This document shows positions 25,900 through 35,404 of a DNA stretch of 64,000 bases, in pieces. The notes below the pieces were generated by a model. That model ran no database searches, had not been told where the DNA came from, and saw only the letters and a list, made by a program, of their open reading frames with translations. A program made the position numbers and the translations under genes. The stretch's first letter is position 1. Each line of letters opens with the position of its first letter. Origin of the DNA: Cognatishimia sp. F0-27 (GTDB lineage Bacteria; Pseudomonadota; Alphaproteobacteria; Rhodobacterales; Rhodobacteraceae); contig NZ_JAFMPQ010000002.1 of NCBI RefSeq assembly GCF_020667845.1, forward strand, positions 124,001 through 188,000, written 5' to 3'.

Positions 25900-26628
25900 T
25901 TGCGTGCCGTTGCTGCCAAAACCCCGATCTGGAAGGCGATTGCCGACAGCCTGCGCTCCGATCTGGCCGAAGGGCGATATGCGAGCGGTGACAAACTGCC
26001 GACCGAGGCCGTTTTGGCGGAGCGTTTCGGCGTCAATCGCCATACGGTCCGGCACGCGCTGGCGGCCTTGGTCGAAGAGGGGTTGGTGCGGACAAGACGC
26101 GGTGCCGGGAGCTTCGTGGCCGCCACGCCCACGGATTACCCGATTGGGCGGCGCGTGCGGTTTCATGAAAACCTGATCGCTGCCGGCCGCCGGCCTGAAA
26201 AGAAAATACTGGCACTGGAGGAACGCGGTGCCACGCAAGGCGAGGCAAAGGCGTTATCTCTCGCGCCCGGCGATCCTGTTTGTGCCTATCACGGGTTGTC
26301 CCGCGCGGATGGGCACCCGATCGCGATATTTGAAAGCGTGTTCCCCTCTGTGCGGCTCAAGGGTATCGCGACAGCCCTGCAATGCAGCGAGAGCGTGACC
26401 CAAGCCCTGACGGCTGTCGGAGTTTCGGATTATACCCGTGCATCGACCCGTCTCACGGCTGTCCGGGCGACGATCACGCAGGCACTTCATCTTCAGGTCA
26501 CCGAAGGTGATCCGTTGCTCAAATCCTCTGGACTCAATGTCGATGTGGCTGGCGCGCCCGTGGAATATGGGCGCACATGGTTTGCAGGAGACCGTATCAC
26601 GCTGACCTTGGAGGGCGGGCAGGGTTGA
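25900..26628 (+). CDS. phnF: Phosphonate-metabolism regulator, GntR/HutC family
   Basis: This 242-aa regulator has an N-terminal GntR winged helix (residues about 8-70, GDKLPTEAVLAERFGVNRHT) and a UTRA effector domain (about 90-235, with PVEYGRTWFAGDRITLTLE at the end), the PhnF layout. No ATG lies near the expected start. TTG at 25900 gives the family length, with AGAAG about 13 nt upstream. An ATG at 25699 would add 67 residues that look unlike any domain and would include the operator, so it is not used. It lies downstream of the DUF1045 gene on the same strand but has its own promoter-like region. Confidence 0.85.
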   Translation: MRAVAAKTPIWKAIADSLRSDLAEGRYASGDKLPTEAVLAERFGVNRHTVRHALAALVEEGLVRTRRGAGSFVAATPTDYPIGRRVRFHENLIAAGRRPEKKILALEERGATQGEAKALSLAPGDPVCAYHGLSRADGHPIAIFESVFPSVRLKGIATALQCSESVTQALTAVGVSDYTRASTRLTAVRATITQALHLQVTEGDPLLKSSGLNVDVAGAPVEYGRTWFAGDRITLTLEGGQG

Positions 26629-26894
26629 TCGAGCCGCATGTTGTTCTGCAAGACGCTCAAGAACACGTCCCGGTGGTCAGATCGGGCTCACGTGATCCCG
26701 GCCAGGTTAACGGGAATGCAAGGCGGGCGATCTGTTGTGTGGCGCGTCAAGCGGTCTCAACGCTTGTGCGAGGGCAAGCGATGGAGATCTGATGCTGCTC
26801 GACGACCCTGCGCATGCGCCCGTGCATGGCCGTCCATCAAGCCTCCGGAGGCTGGCAATCCACAAGCGTGGAACGGCACCGGTTGCGATGACCG

Positions 26895-28772
26895 TCATGC
26901 TTCGGCTGTGCGGATGTCGGAAGAGACGCGCCCGCCTTCGGGTGCAATCCGCAAGGCCCGCAATGCATTGAGGATCACGGCGACGTCGATCACCTCCTGC
27001 AACAGGGCGCCCTGCACCGGAGTCAGGTAGCCAAAGGCCGCGGCAATCATGCCGAGCACCGACAGCCCGATCCCTGCAATGACGCTTTCCAATGCGATCC
27101 GTCGCGCTTTGCCGGCGATCTCGATCCCGATGCCGAGACGGTCGATGTGATCGACAAGCAAAACCACATCGGCGGCCTCGGCAGAAGCGGCTGCTCCGCG
27201 CGCTCCCATGGCGACGCCCACATCTGCGGCCGCCAGAGCCGGTGCGTCATTCATCCCGTCGCCAACCATCATGACCGGCCCACGCTTGCGCTCGGTCAGC
27301 ACCAGAAGCACCTTTTGGTCCGGCGACAGGTCGCTGCGCAGACCGTCAAGGTTCAAACCGTCGGTCACACGCTCCGCGACGCGCGCCCTGTCGCCGGTTG
27401 CCACGAGGATCCGCGTAAGTCCCAGTGCGCGCAACCTGTGCAACATCGCGCCTGCGTCCTCCCGCAGCGGGTCCGACATGACGAGATGTCCGGCCATCCG
27501 GCCGTCAACTGCCACGGCGACCAGAACGGCGCCGTCATCGAGGGCGGGATCCTCGCGGATCTGCTGGCCGACGCGCTCAGCCACAAAGCGGCTGCCGCCA
27601 ACAATCACGTACTGCCCTTCCAAGGTGCCCGCGACACCCTCGCCGGGAAATTCGGCAACATCGGTCGGCACAGGCAGGGTGAGGCCGCGTTCCTGTGCGG
27701 CGGACACGACGGCCTGGGCCACCGGGTGCTTGGATGCTTGGTCAAGCGCGGCTGCGAGACGCAACAGCTGGTCGGGATCGTTGTCATCGCGCCCGACAAT
27801 CGACACGATCCGGGGACGTCCATCGGTGAGTGTCCCGGTCTTGTCGAGGATCAGTGTCCGAATGCGCGCCATCGTCTCAAGGGGGCCGGCCCCTTTGATC
27901 AGCACGCCAAAGTGGGCGGCGCGCGACAGGCCTGCCACCAGTGCAACGGGCACGGCGAGGATCAAGGGGCAGGGTGTGGCAACCACGAGGACGGCAACCG
28001 CCCGGATCGGGTCTCCCGTGATCCACCACGCGGAGCACGCAATCACAAGCGTGACGGCCAGAAAGCCAAGCGACCAGCGATCCGCCAGCCGCGACATCGG
28101 CGCCTTGGAGGCTTGGGCTTCTTCGACAAGCCGGACAATCCCGGCATAGGTGCTGTCGCGCGCCTCGCGTGTCGCGGTCAGGTCAAAGGCTTCCCCAGCA
28201 TTGGTAGTTCCGCTCATCGCTTCATCGTCCCGGCCCAACCGCACGGGGAGCGACTCGCCGGTCAGGGCAGAACTGTCGAGGAAAGCGGTGTCCGACGCCA
28301 CCAGCCCGTCCACGGGTATCATATCGCCCTGACGGATCAGCAGCCGGTCACCGGGCGCAATTTCGTCGAGCGGGATGTCCTCCAGCCGCCCGTTGCGGTG
28401 TCTGGTTGCACTGCGCGGCACACGCGACAAAAGCGCATGCATCTCGCGTCTTGCGCGTCCCTCGGCAAAGCTTTCGAGAAAGCTCCCTCCGGCATACATC
28501 ACGGCAACCACCGCCGCCGCGAGCGTCTCTCCAAAAACAAGAGCCGCCGTCATGGAGAGCGCCGCCACGATATCGAGCCCGACCTCTCCGCGCCCCAGGC
28601 TGCGGAGGATCTCTATCACCAGGGTTGCCAGCGCCGGCAGAACACCCGCGGTCCAGAGAATGCCGGCCGCGATGGGTTGGTTAGTGAAATACAGCGCAAG
28701 TCCGGCGATCAGGCCGGCAGCGGCAAGCAGCAATACGGCTGTCTTGACGCGGTCGCTGCGGGACGTTTCCAT
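26895..28772 (-). CDS. Heavy-metal-translocating P-type ATPase
   Basis: This 625-aa P1B-type ATPase has TGES (actuator), DKTGT (phosphorylation), KHPVAQ (HP motif) and MVGDGMNDAPAL (hinge). The ion-binding membrane segment carries TPCPLIL, that is CPL instead of the CPC of copper and zinc/cadmium pumps, and the last helices carry LLQEVIDVAVILNALRAL. There is no N-terminal HMA metal-binding domain or Cys motif; the protein goes straight into the membrane part. Metal specificity cannot be set from this; cadmium/zinc/cobalt or manganese are all possible. It is a single gene convergent with phnF. Confidence 0.9.
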   Translation of the reverse strand: METSRSDRVKTAVLLLAAAGLIAGLALYFTNQPIAAGILWTAGVLPALATLVIEILRSLGRGEVGLDIVAALSMTAALVFGETLAAAVVAVMYAGGSFLESFAEGRARREMHALLSRVPRSATRHRNGRLEDIPLDEIAPGDRLLIRQGDMIPVDGLVASDTAFLDSSALTGESLPVRLGRDDEAMSGTTNAGEAFDLTATREARDSTYAGIVRLVEEAQASKAPMSRLADRWSLGFLAVTLVIACSAWWITGDPIRAVAVLVVATPCPLILAVPVALVAGLSRAAHFGVLIKGAGPLETMARIRTLILDKTGTLTDGRPRIVSIVGRDDNDPDQLLRLAAALDQASKHPVAQAVVSAAQERGLTLPVPTDVAEFPGEGVAGTLEGQYVIVGGSRFVAERVGQQIREDPALDDGAVLVAVAVDGRMAGHLVMSDPLREDAGAMLHRLRALGLTRILVATGDRARVAERVTDGLNLDGLRSDLSPDQKVLLVLTERKRGPVMMVGDGMNDAPALAAADVGVAMGARGAAASAEAADVVLLVDHIDRLGIGIEIAGKARRIALESVIAGIGLSVLGMIAAAFGYLTPVQGALLQEVIDVAVILNALRALRIAPEGGRVSSDIRTAEA

Positions 28773-29420
28773 GGTGTGCTCCCTCTGCGGTGGCCGGCCC
28801 GTCGATCATGGCGGGTCTGATCGATTATGCCAACATGGATCCACCCTCATGCCAGTGCGTCCTTGTGGCAGTGTCTTGGTGGTCCGGGCGCGAGACAGGA
28901 AACGGTGCGTCCATGGCGGCCCTGCGAGACGCGAAACTGCCTCGTGCTTTGCCGTTCTTGGCGATGATGTTCCGGCGACGTGTGAGGCGCGCATGCCCGT
29001 CTGGTCGGAGACAGGTCCCGCTCCTTCATGGGCATTGGGGGTGGCAACAGACGGGGCAGCGTCGAAAACGGCTCTTTGGGCCTAGCGCTGGCAGTTCTCA
29101 ATCGGGCCATTCACGGATGCGGACTTGCCCGTCCTTGCGGTGAGGTCGACGATGGACGACCCGAGTGCGGCAGGGGGGGCTGAAGCAAAGTCTCTTGCGG
29201 GAACTGTGCCGTTCCGGCTCCGTGTCGGGAGGCCCTGTTCCGAGCGCTGTCGGTCCCGGCGGGCTGTCGATTGCTTCGGTCTCTCAGACATGGCTACCCG
29301 GTCGGCGCGGCGCCCTTGGCGGCCGGGCGCCCAAGGCGGCTTCGGGATGGCCTTTGGCAGTCTGCTGGCGCAGCCCGAGGTTGCCCCTTGGCGCGGGGAC
29401 GGTGCCGCACGCCAGCACTC
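28773..29420 (+). other. Intergenic region, no gene recognised
   Basis: This 648-bp stretch lies between the end of the YbaY/META gene and the start of the ATPase gene, both on the minus strand. Frames on either strand have no recognisable product. It presumably holds the ATPase promoter near 28780-28850. Confidence 0.5.
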
Positions 29421-30173
29421 TTATTCCGGCCGTCCCTCAAAGCGCAGCAACGGACGACCCGCGGCATCGGTCAGGAACAATTCGGAGCCGTAACGCATGT
29501 AGTCCGTGGCCTCGGCGAGGCTGGTCAAAACCTCCCGCTCCAGAGCGTCTACCGCGTCGGGGCAGGCCATCATCGTGCCCGCCATCGCTGAGGGGAAGGC
29601 GATCCCGGATACGGATGGCAAAAGCCGCCCGGTGAACCGGTTGCACCCGCCATAGAGCGAAAAGGTGCCGTCGTCATTGATGGCAAGCGTTGCAGGGTCG
29701 TCGGTGTTCCACGGCGTCTCGCCGATTGCGACCACGGTCCACGCGATCCCAGAAAGCCTTTGACCGAACGCAGCATCGGTCGCGTCTTGGGCTACGGTCT
29801 CGACGGTTATCCGGATCTCGTCCGCGTCAAACGGGTCATGCCAGCCTGTGCTGCGATAGATCATTCGATCTTCCGACCAGATGGCGGCAACCACTGCATA
29901 ATCCGCGTCCTGGGTGAGGATGGCAGGATCGTAGGGTAACGTCACACTCATCGGGACCGAGATCATGGCAAAGCGTTGCGCAGAGATTTGGCGCGCGGCG
30001 GCTCCAGCCTTTGACATATCAAGCAACGCCACATGAAGCTGAGCGTCGGGCGGCAGCGCGATCCGCTCTCTGTAGCTGACACTGATGTCCAGCGATGCGT
30101 TTTCCGCGTGAGCGATGTCAGGCGCGCCGAGACTGGCGAGAGACAGGGCAAGCATTCCGAAAATTCTTCGCAT
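29421..30173 (-). CDS. Envelope protein with YbaY-like and META domains
   Basis: This 250-aa secreted protein has a signal peptide (MRRIFGMLALSLASLGAPDIAHA). Residues about 26-120 resemble the YbaY/YscW-type lipoprotein domain (SYRERIALPPDAQLHVALLD). Residues about 140-250 form a META/HslJ domain (DDGTFSLYGGCNRFTG and AGTMMACPDAVDALEREV), seen in heat-inducible or motility-linked envelope proteins. It has no lipobox, so it should be periplasmic. The start at 30173 fits the signal; the frame extends 52 codons upstream. Its role is probably envelope stress, and the substrate is unknown. Confidence 0.82.
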   Translation of the reverse strand: MRRIFGMLALSLASLGAPDIAHAENASLDISVSYRERIALPPDAQLHVALLDMSKAGAAARQISAQRFAMISVPMSVTLPYDPAILTQDADYAVVAAIWSEDRMIYRSTGWHDPFDADEIRITVETVAQDATDAAFGQRLSGIAWTVVAIGETPWNTDDPATLAINDDGTFSLYGGCNRFTGRLLPSVSGIAFPSAMAGTMMACPDAVDALEREVLTSLAEATDYMRYGSELFLTDAAGRPLLRFEGRPE

Positions 30174-30328
30174 GAAGGCTCCTCCGGTTGCGTTCTTTCG
30201 ACGATTTTGGCGCCCTGCCACAGGCGATCTGGATGGTCCGGTGCGTTGTGAAAGCGCTTTCGTGGCGCGCAACCGGACTGCGGTGCATCGCTCTCGCAGC
30301 AGCTCGACCATCCTCTGTCCCGAACTCA

Positions 30329-31102
30329 TCAGCGCCCGAAAAACCGGTTGATGTCATTCATGAGGCTCAAGACGGTGGTCACGGACGTCCGGGCGTTTCC
30401 TGCAGTGGGCGTGTTTTCAACTACCATTTCATAGCTGCAATAGGGCGACGTTACAGTATAGCGATGTGTGTTGCCTCGTGCTTCCGGGTCGGCAATCAGA
30501 GCGACGGTCATCGCGTCAAATCCACCTCCGGCCAACGCAAGCGCGGCGACCACATTGGCATTTTTTGGGAAAGCCAAGGCTGCATCGCGGGCGCTGCCTT
30601 CGAAAAACGGCGTTGCTTCGTTTATGGAGTCCAGATCGACACGCGCTTCGGCTGGCGAGCCTTTCCACGCCGCCGGTGGTTTGATCCCTTGGTAGGAAAC
30701 AGAGCACGCGCCGTCGCCGCTCACGGCGCACAAAAGGTCCAGCCCTCCAATCGCACCCGAGGGCAGTAGGATCTGTCCGCCGGAGTGCTTCATCGCGTTT
30801 TGCAACCGTGCGTAGAGGTCGGAATCGGCCAGCGCGCCGACAGAGGCCAGCATCAGTGCCCGCCCCGACTTCAAAATTGCCTCGGCATGGTCGTGCACTG
30901 CCGCATGTCCGGCGCATTCGACGCATAGGTCAGGCGCGCGCGCCAGGAATTCGGGAACAGATCTGACAGTGACGAGATCCTCCGGCATGGGCGACGGTTC
31001 GGACCGGACAAGTGCGGTGAAGCGCGCCTGTGGATCTTGTCTCAGCCGTTCGTGGAGCGCGCGGCCGATACTGCCGTAACCAATCAAGCCAATGTGCATC
31101 AT
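30329..31102 (-). CDS. nadX: L-aspartate dehydrogenase
   Basis: This 257-aa enzyme has an N-terminal Rossmann motif GLIGYGSIGRAL and the family stretches VECAGHAAVHDHAEAIL, LPSGAIGGLDLL and AFPKNANVVAALALAG. These are characteristic of NadX-type aspartate dehydrogenase, which converts aspartate to iminoaspartate for NAD synthesis or nitrogen metabolism. GGAAGGG precedes the ATG. It follows puuD by 33 nt on the same strand, so the two are probably co-transcribed. The functional link to urate oxidation is not obvious. Confidence 0.88.
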   Translation of the reverse strand: MMHIGLIGYGSIGRALHERLRQDPQARFTALVRSEPSPMPEDLVTVRSVPEFLARAPDLCVECAGHAAVHDHAEAILKSGRALMLASVGALADSDLYARLQNAMKHSGGQILLPSGAIGGLDLLCAVSGDGACSVSYQGIKPPAAWKGSPAEARVDLDSINEATPFFEGSARDAALAFPKNANVVAALALAGGGFDAMTVALIADPEARGNTHRYTVTSPYCSYEMVVENTPTAGNARTSVTTVLSLMNDINRFFGR

Positions 31103-31135
31103 GTGACCCTTCCCGACAAAGCGTGCCCGGACCGA

Positions 31136-32368
31136 TTATTGCTCCCGGGCTGCGCGCACCCATGCAATGATGGTATCGCGCGCGCTGTTGTCCATCTGTA
31201 TTGCATTTGGCGGAGGCATGGCATGGCTGATGCCGGCCTGAAGGTAGATCGCGTCGGCATGGCGCGCCACGTCGCCGGGTGTCTCGAGATGGACGTGTTT
31301 CGGAGCCCAATGCATGTTGCCCCATACCGGTTCGCGGGCGTGGCACATCGAACAATTGCCCAACACCACGTCATACGCTGCGTCAAACCCTTCGGCGCTG
31401 GCAAACCGTTCTTCATAGGGTGTCAACGGTCGGGTCTCGGCCTCTTCCCAGGTCTCCCCGGGACGCGCCGTGGAAAGCCACGCGATCACGATCATGAGCA
31501 GGACGGTGACCGCCCAAGTCCAGTGCGGCCCGCGGCCAGTCTTGTGCATCGTATTGAAATAATGCCGGATTGTGACGCCGGTCAGGAAGATCAGGCTCGC
31601 GATGATCCAGGCATGGTCCGTGGCGAATGCGAGCGGATAGTGGTTGCTCAACATCAAGAAGACCACCGGCAACGTCAGGTAGTTGTTATGTGTCGAACGA
31701 ACCTTTGCAATCTTGCCGTATTTCGCATCGGGAGTGCGGCCTGCCTTGAGGTCAGCCACGACGATCCTCTGGTTCGGCATGATCTGAAAGAACACATTTG
31801 CTGTCATGATCGTTGCGGTGAACGCCCCCAGATGCAGCAATGCAGCGCGACCCGTGAAGACCTGGTTGTAGCCCCATGACATGATCACGAGAACGAGAAA
31901 GAGCAGCACCATCAAGGCGGTCGGGTTTTCGGACAGCTTGGACTTGCACATGGCATCGTAGAGCAGCCAGCCCAGTGTGAGCGATCCGCCAGAGATCAGG
32001 ATGCCTTGCCACAGGGCGAGATCGGCTTTTGTCGGGTCGAGCAGATAGAGTTCGCCGCCGACCCAGTAGATGATCATCAGCAATGCGGCCCCGGACAACC
32101 ATGTCGAATAGCTCTGCCATTTGTGCCACGTGAGATGTTCCGGCATGCGGGCAGGGGCAACGAGATACTTGACCGTATGGTAAAATCCGCCGCCGTGGAC
32201 TTCCCATTCCTCGCCATATGCGCCTTCCGGAAGAGCATCATTTGGCTTGAGCATCAGATCGAGCGCAATGAAGTAGAACGATGCGCCAATCCAGGCCATC
32301 GCGGTGATCACGTGAAGCCAGCGCACGGAGAACGCGATCCAGTCCCAAAGAATTGCAATATCGTACAT
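31136..32368 (-). CDS. puuD: Membrane urate oxidase with cytochrome c domain
   Basis: This 410-aa membrane protein has about eight hydrophobic segments in the urate hydroxylase domain (MYDIAILWDWIAFSVRWLHV; SYSTWLSGAALLMIIYWVGG; THNNYLTLPVVFLMLSNHYP) and a C-terminal cytochrome c module with heme motif CSMCH. This is the PuuD layout known from Agrobacterium: urate is oxidised to 5-hydroxyisourate and electrons pass to the respiratory chain. The ATG at 32368 has GGAGG 7 nt upstream, so the ten extra codons further upstream are not used. The rest of a purine catabolic cluster is not in the window. Confidence 0.9.
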   Translation of the reverse strand: MYDIAILWDWIAFSVRWLHVITAMAWIGASFYFIALDLMLKPNDALPEGAYGEEWEVHGGGFYHTVKYLVAPARMPEHLTWHKWQSYSTWLSGAALLMIIYWVGGELYLLDPTKADLALWQGILISGGSLTLGWLLYDAMCKSKLSENPTALMVLLFLVLVIMSWGYNQVFTGRAALLHLGAFTATIMTANVFFQIMPNQRIVVADLKAGRTPDAKYGKIAKVRSTHNNYLTLPVVFLMLSNHYPLAFATDHAWIIASLIFLTGVTIRHYFNTMHKTGRGPHWTWAVTVLLMIVIAWLSTARPGETWEEAETRPLTPYEERFASAEGFDAAYDVVLGNCSMCHAREPVWGNMHWAPKHVHLETPGDVARHADAIYLQAGISHAMPPPNAIQMDNSARDTIIAWVRAAREQ

Positions 32369-32398
32369 GGCGACGCCTCCGTATGATGCCTCGGTCAC

Positions 32399-32897
32399 TG
32401 TAACCGTGGTTGATTTGCGCCGCTATTGTCGGGAAAGACGAGGCAGCATCAAAATATCCGGAACAATCGTCACTGATCAATTTCGGCTCGTTTGGCCTTC
32501 AAAGAGACGCGATGTGCAAGAAGTGATCGTATTCTTGCCCGCTTGACTGGTGGCAGACGGACGGAGACCTCACGGTTTTGACTGCAGCGTGCTCGACGCC
32601 TTTGCAGCACGCACATGTGAAAGCGCAGGCAGTTTCCGGTTTTCCGGGAAGCGCGATTGCTCTGCGGCATTCCCAGACCACGATGGGACAGGGCCTCTCA
32701 CGTCAGCTCAAACCCGAACCGGGAAACATGCGTATCAGGAAATCGGAGTGTGTCAACGTGCGGATTGCCAGACCGCGTGTCACGATCTGGCCCACCCTCA
32801 TATGGGACTGACGCTAAGGCTGATTCCTCTTCTTGGCCAACCTTCCGCGTTGCAGGCGCAACCGGACTGCGCCATGTCGAAAAGTCGCGAAGCGCAA
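32399..32897 (+). other. Intergenic region, no gene recognised
   Basis: This 499-bp stretch between the puuD start and the end of the L,D-transpeptidase gene (both minus) contains only short frames without recognisable product. The part close to 32400 should hold the puuD promoter. Confidence 0.5.
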
Positions 32898-33455
32898 TTA
32901 AAGAACGGTGACCTTGGTCCCCACGGGTACACGTTCATAGAGGTCTTCCACATGTTCGTTGAGCATGCGAATGCACCCGTTCGATACTGATTGTCCGATT
33001 GAGCGCGGGGCGGTGGTTCCGTGGATCCGGAAATAGGTATCGCGGCCATTCTGGAAAAGGTAAAGTGCGCGCGACCCCAAGGGATTACCGGGACCACCGG
33101 GCTGCACGTAATCATTGTCGACAAACTTTGAGTAGGCTTGTGGATCCCGCTCGATCATTTCGTTGGTGGGACGCCATGTCGGCCACTTCTTCTTCACGTC
33201 GATAGACGCCGTCCCTGTGAATTCGAGCCCGGCTTTACCGACGCCCACTCCGTAGCGGCGTGCTTGTCCCTCAGCCGAAACGAAATAGAGGAAGTGCGCG
33301 CGCGGAAGCACCAGTATCTGACCCGGCGCCAGATCTTTCTTGATCGATACGGTTTGTGGCCGGAACACGGGATCTATCGTGAAGGCAAAGGCCGGCGCAG
33401 CCAGACAGGAAACGGCCGCAGCGGAAGACGCGACAAAAGCTCTACGGGAAATCAT
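32898..33455 (-). CDS. L,D-transpeptidase (YkuD/ErfK family), Tat-exported
   Basis: This 185-aa protein has a twin-arginine signal (MISRRAFVASSAAAVSCLAA) and a YkuD catalytic domain with the motif HGT in FRIHGTTAPRS and SNGCIRM, where the Cys is the nucleophile. It would cross-link peptidoglycan at meso-diaminopimelate residues or anchor proteins to the wall in the periplasm. The start at 33455 is set by the signal peptide; the frame extends 61 codons further upstream without signal-like sequence. Confidence 0.9.
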   Translation of the reverse strand: MISRRAFVASSAAAVSCLAAPAFAFTIDPVFRPQTVSIKKDLAPGQILVLPRAHFLYFVSAEGQARRYGVGVGKAGLEFTGTASIDVKKKWPTWRPTNEMIERDPQAYSKFVDNDYVQPGGPGNPLGSRALYLFQNGRDTYFRIHGTTAPRSIGQSVSNGCIRMLNEHVEDLYERVPVGTKVTVL

Positions 33456-33819
33456 GGCAGCTCTCTTCAGTAGCAAAAGTCGGGGGGCTTCGTCCGGCGA
33501 ACCGTACCGATTCGAACGCGCCCCATGGCCAACAACGTTCGGGCGTTCGTAGACGGAAATCAACACGCCAAGCATGTGGCAATTCGCGAGACTTGCCTCA
33601 ATGCAACAGCGAGAAGATGCACGAGTTATCCGGAACAAGCCGAAGTCTTTGGTTTTTCAGCTCGTATTTTTCGAAATCCCAAGCAATCACAAGGTATTAT
33701 CAAAATTGCCGATTGAGCGCCTCGAAAAGTCTGCCTTGAGACCAGTCTGCGAATGCGTACCATCACGAAGTGTTGAGCGACGACCGAACTGTTGAACGAC
33801 CGCTCTACAACATGGTCGA
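33456..33819 (+). other. AT-rich intergenic region, no gene recognised
   Basis: This 364-bp stretch lies between the L,D-transpeptidase start and the end of the motE-like gene. It is AT-richer than its surroundings at 33600-33720. No convincing gene is seen; it probably contains the transpeptidase promoter. Confidence 0.5.
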
Positions 33820-34482
33820 TCACTTGGGAACATCGGCGTGTCGGCCGGCAAGCAACACACTGAACGAATAAGCGGTTCGAGGATCAAGGCCTGCCATGAT
33901 CGCCGCGGCGGCCTCAGGGCGCATCCTGCCGAGGAACCCGGCCGCAAATTCCGGTTCCATTTCTGCGAAAAGCGCAGCCGCCTGCTTCGGTTTCATGTTT
34001 GCATATACATTCGTGAGTTGCTCGATATCGCGGTCAGAAGCCCCGCGCGCAAAGGACAGTGTCTCACGCAGCCGATTTTCCGCTTCGGTAAGCTGCACCA
34101 ACTTTTCATCAATTTCGCGTTCCGCGAGTCGTAGTGCCTGCATCCGCATCTTGATGTCCATCTCCAGCTTGTTCACGCGGGCTTCTCGTGTTTGCAAAGC
34201 CTCCAGTAACGCGCGAAGCTCGGGGCGGGTAACTCTTTGTACCTCTACGACCGTTTGGGTTTGCTCTTCGGTCTGCACGACCTCCTGGACAACGCTGTCT
34301 TCTTCTGTCCCTTCGCGCGCAAAGGCTTCGCTGGCACCGGTTGTCAGTCGGAGCACGCCCGATGCAATCAACAGAATGCCAACGGTGGCAAGTGTTCCTT
34401 TGGCTCTTGCCCGAATGGTTTTTTTGCGGCGCGGCTTGGGGGTGCTGCGCGGGGCGGATTTCGGTTTTTTCGCAGGGACCAT
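33820..34482 (-). CDS. motE: MotE-like flagellar protein
   Basis: This 220-aa protein has a Lys/Arg/Pro-rich cytoplasmic N-terminus, one membrane segment (LATVGILLIASGVLRL) and a long coiled coil (about 85-150). It ends in an MgtE-N-like domain (VYANMKPKQAAALFAEMEPE). This is the layout of MotE, the periplasmic chaperone for MotC in Sinorhizobium flagella, and of related FliG/MgtE-like proteins. It is the last of three overlapping minus-strand genes with fliL first. The symbol is by layout and context. Confidence 0.72.
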   Translation of the reverse strand: MVPAKKPKSAPRSTPKPRRKKTIRARAKGTLATVGILLIASGVLRLTTGASEAFAREGTEEDSVVQEVVQTEEQTQTVVEVQRVTRPELRALLEALQTREARVNKLEMDIKMRMQALRLAEREIDEKLVQLTEAENRLRETLSFARGASDRDIEQLTNVYANMKPKQAAALFAEMEPEFAAGFLGRMRPEAAAAIMAGLDPRTAYSFSVLLAGRHADVPK

Positions 34483-34844
34483 CAGAAGCCTCCGCTTCTC
34501 GGATGGCGGACAAACACGGTATCCTTAGGCTGTCTGGGAGATTGCTCCGAAGCGCCATGGGCGGGCAAGTCATGCATGGAAGCCATCATGAGTTCCAGCC
34601 TTCGCGCGACTTCTTCAGCGCGCTCGGTGAGTTCATTGAGCGACTCACTCGACTGTCCGGCTTGGGTTTGCGCCTTGGTCAGAGCCTTGGAAAGGTCATC
34701 CACCTGGGCTGACAAGACGGCGACCGCCCCGCCCACACCGTTTTCCAGATCTGTAAAGCGGGTAAGGCGCCGCGAGAGAATAAAGCAGTAGAAACCCGCA
34801 CCCAGCGCTCCCGCGACCAATAATATATCTGCTATCAGGTCCAT
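34482..34844 (-). CDS. Small membrane/coiled-coil flagellar-cluster protein (120 aa)
   Basis: The protein has one N-terminal membrane helix (MDLIADILLVAGALGAGFYC) and then a coiled coil to about residue 90 (DDLSKALTKAQTQAGQSSES region). It is of the kind conserved between fliL and motE in Rhodobacteraceae (DUF6468-like, from memory). Its stop shares a base with the motE-like start (TGATG). A structural or regulatory role in the flagellar motor is inferred from position only. Confidence 0.7.
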   Translation of the reverse strand: MDLIADILLVAGALGAGFYCFILSRRLTRFTDLENGVGGAVAVLSAQVDDLSKALTKAQTQAGQSSESLNELTERAEEVARRLELMMASMHDLPAHGASEQSPRQPKDTVFVRHPRSGGF

Positions 34845-34854
34845 GGTGATCCCT

Positions 34855-35358
34855 TCACGTCAAAACAAATTCAAGAACGAGAAGATCCCGAACGCGACCG
34901 GGGCCAGCGATATACCGCATCCTGCTCAGAAGTTGCGCGCGGACACGTATGAGAGCCGCGGTATCTTCAAAATCCTTTCCCTCCAGCGCGCGCAAATAGC
35001 CGTTCATGACATTCTGAATCCGCGGCATGATCTTGGTAACTTCAGATTCAAATTGTGCCGGAACTTCGAGGCTCGCACGGAACCGAAGATGAGTCATTGA
35101 GACAGGCTTGGTCAAAGTGACGGTTAACGGAGGTATCTCCACGAAGGCGAAATCATCCAAATCCGAAGCAGCGCCTGGTTCGGCTGGTTTTTCTGCAGCA
35201 TCGGCGACCGGCTGTCCGATCAATGTATCGAGGGCGCCCATCTGAACGGCCATGAATCCTCCAGCCCCGCCCGCAATCGCAAGAACCAGCCCGATTATCA
35301 GCGGCAGCTTCGATTTTTTTGGTGGCTCTGTTTCTGCCACGTCGGCGTCGTTTGACAT
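34855..35358 (-). CDS. fliL: Flagellar basal-body protein FliL
   Basis: This 167-aa protein has a short charged N-terminus, one membrane helix (LPLIIGLVLAIAGGAGGF), a linker and the FliL domain ending in ALIRVRAQLLSRMRYIAG. FliL surrounds the stator ring and supports torque. It is the first gene of the minus-strand flagellar set, divergent from fliF with 117 bp between starts. Confidence 0.9.
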   Translation of the reverse strand: MSNDADVAETEPPKKSKLPLIIGLVLAIAGGAGGFMAVQMGALDTLIGQPVADAAEKPAEPGAASDLDDFAFVEIPPLTVTLTKPVSMTHLRFRASLEVPAQFESEVTKIMPRIQNVMNGYLRALEGKDFEDTAALIRVRAQLLSRMRYIAGPGRVRDLLVLEFVLT

Positions 35359-35404
35359 TGCTAACCTCTTTCTGGGTCGACGCGGCCATATAAGCGCAAA
35401 TCAG

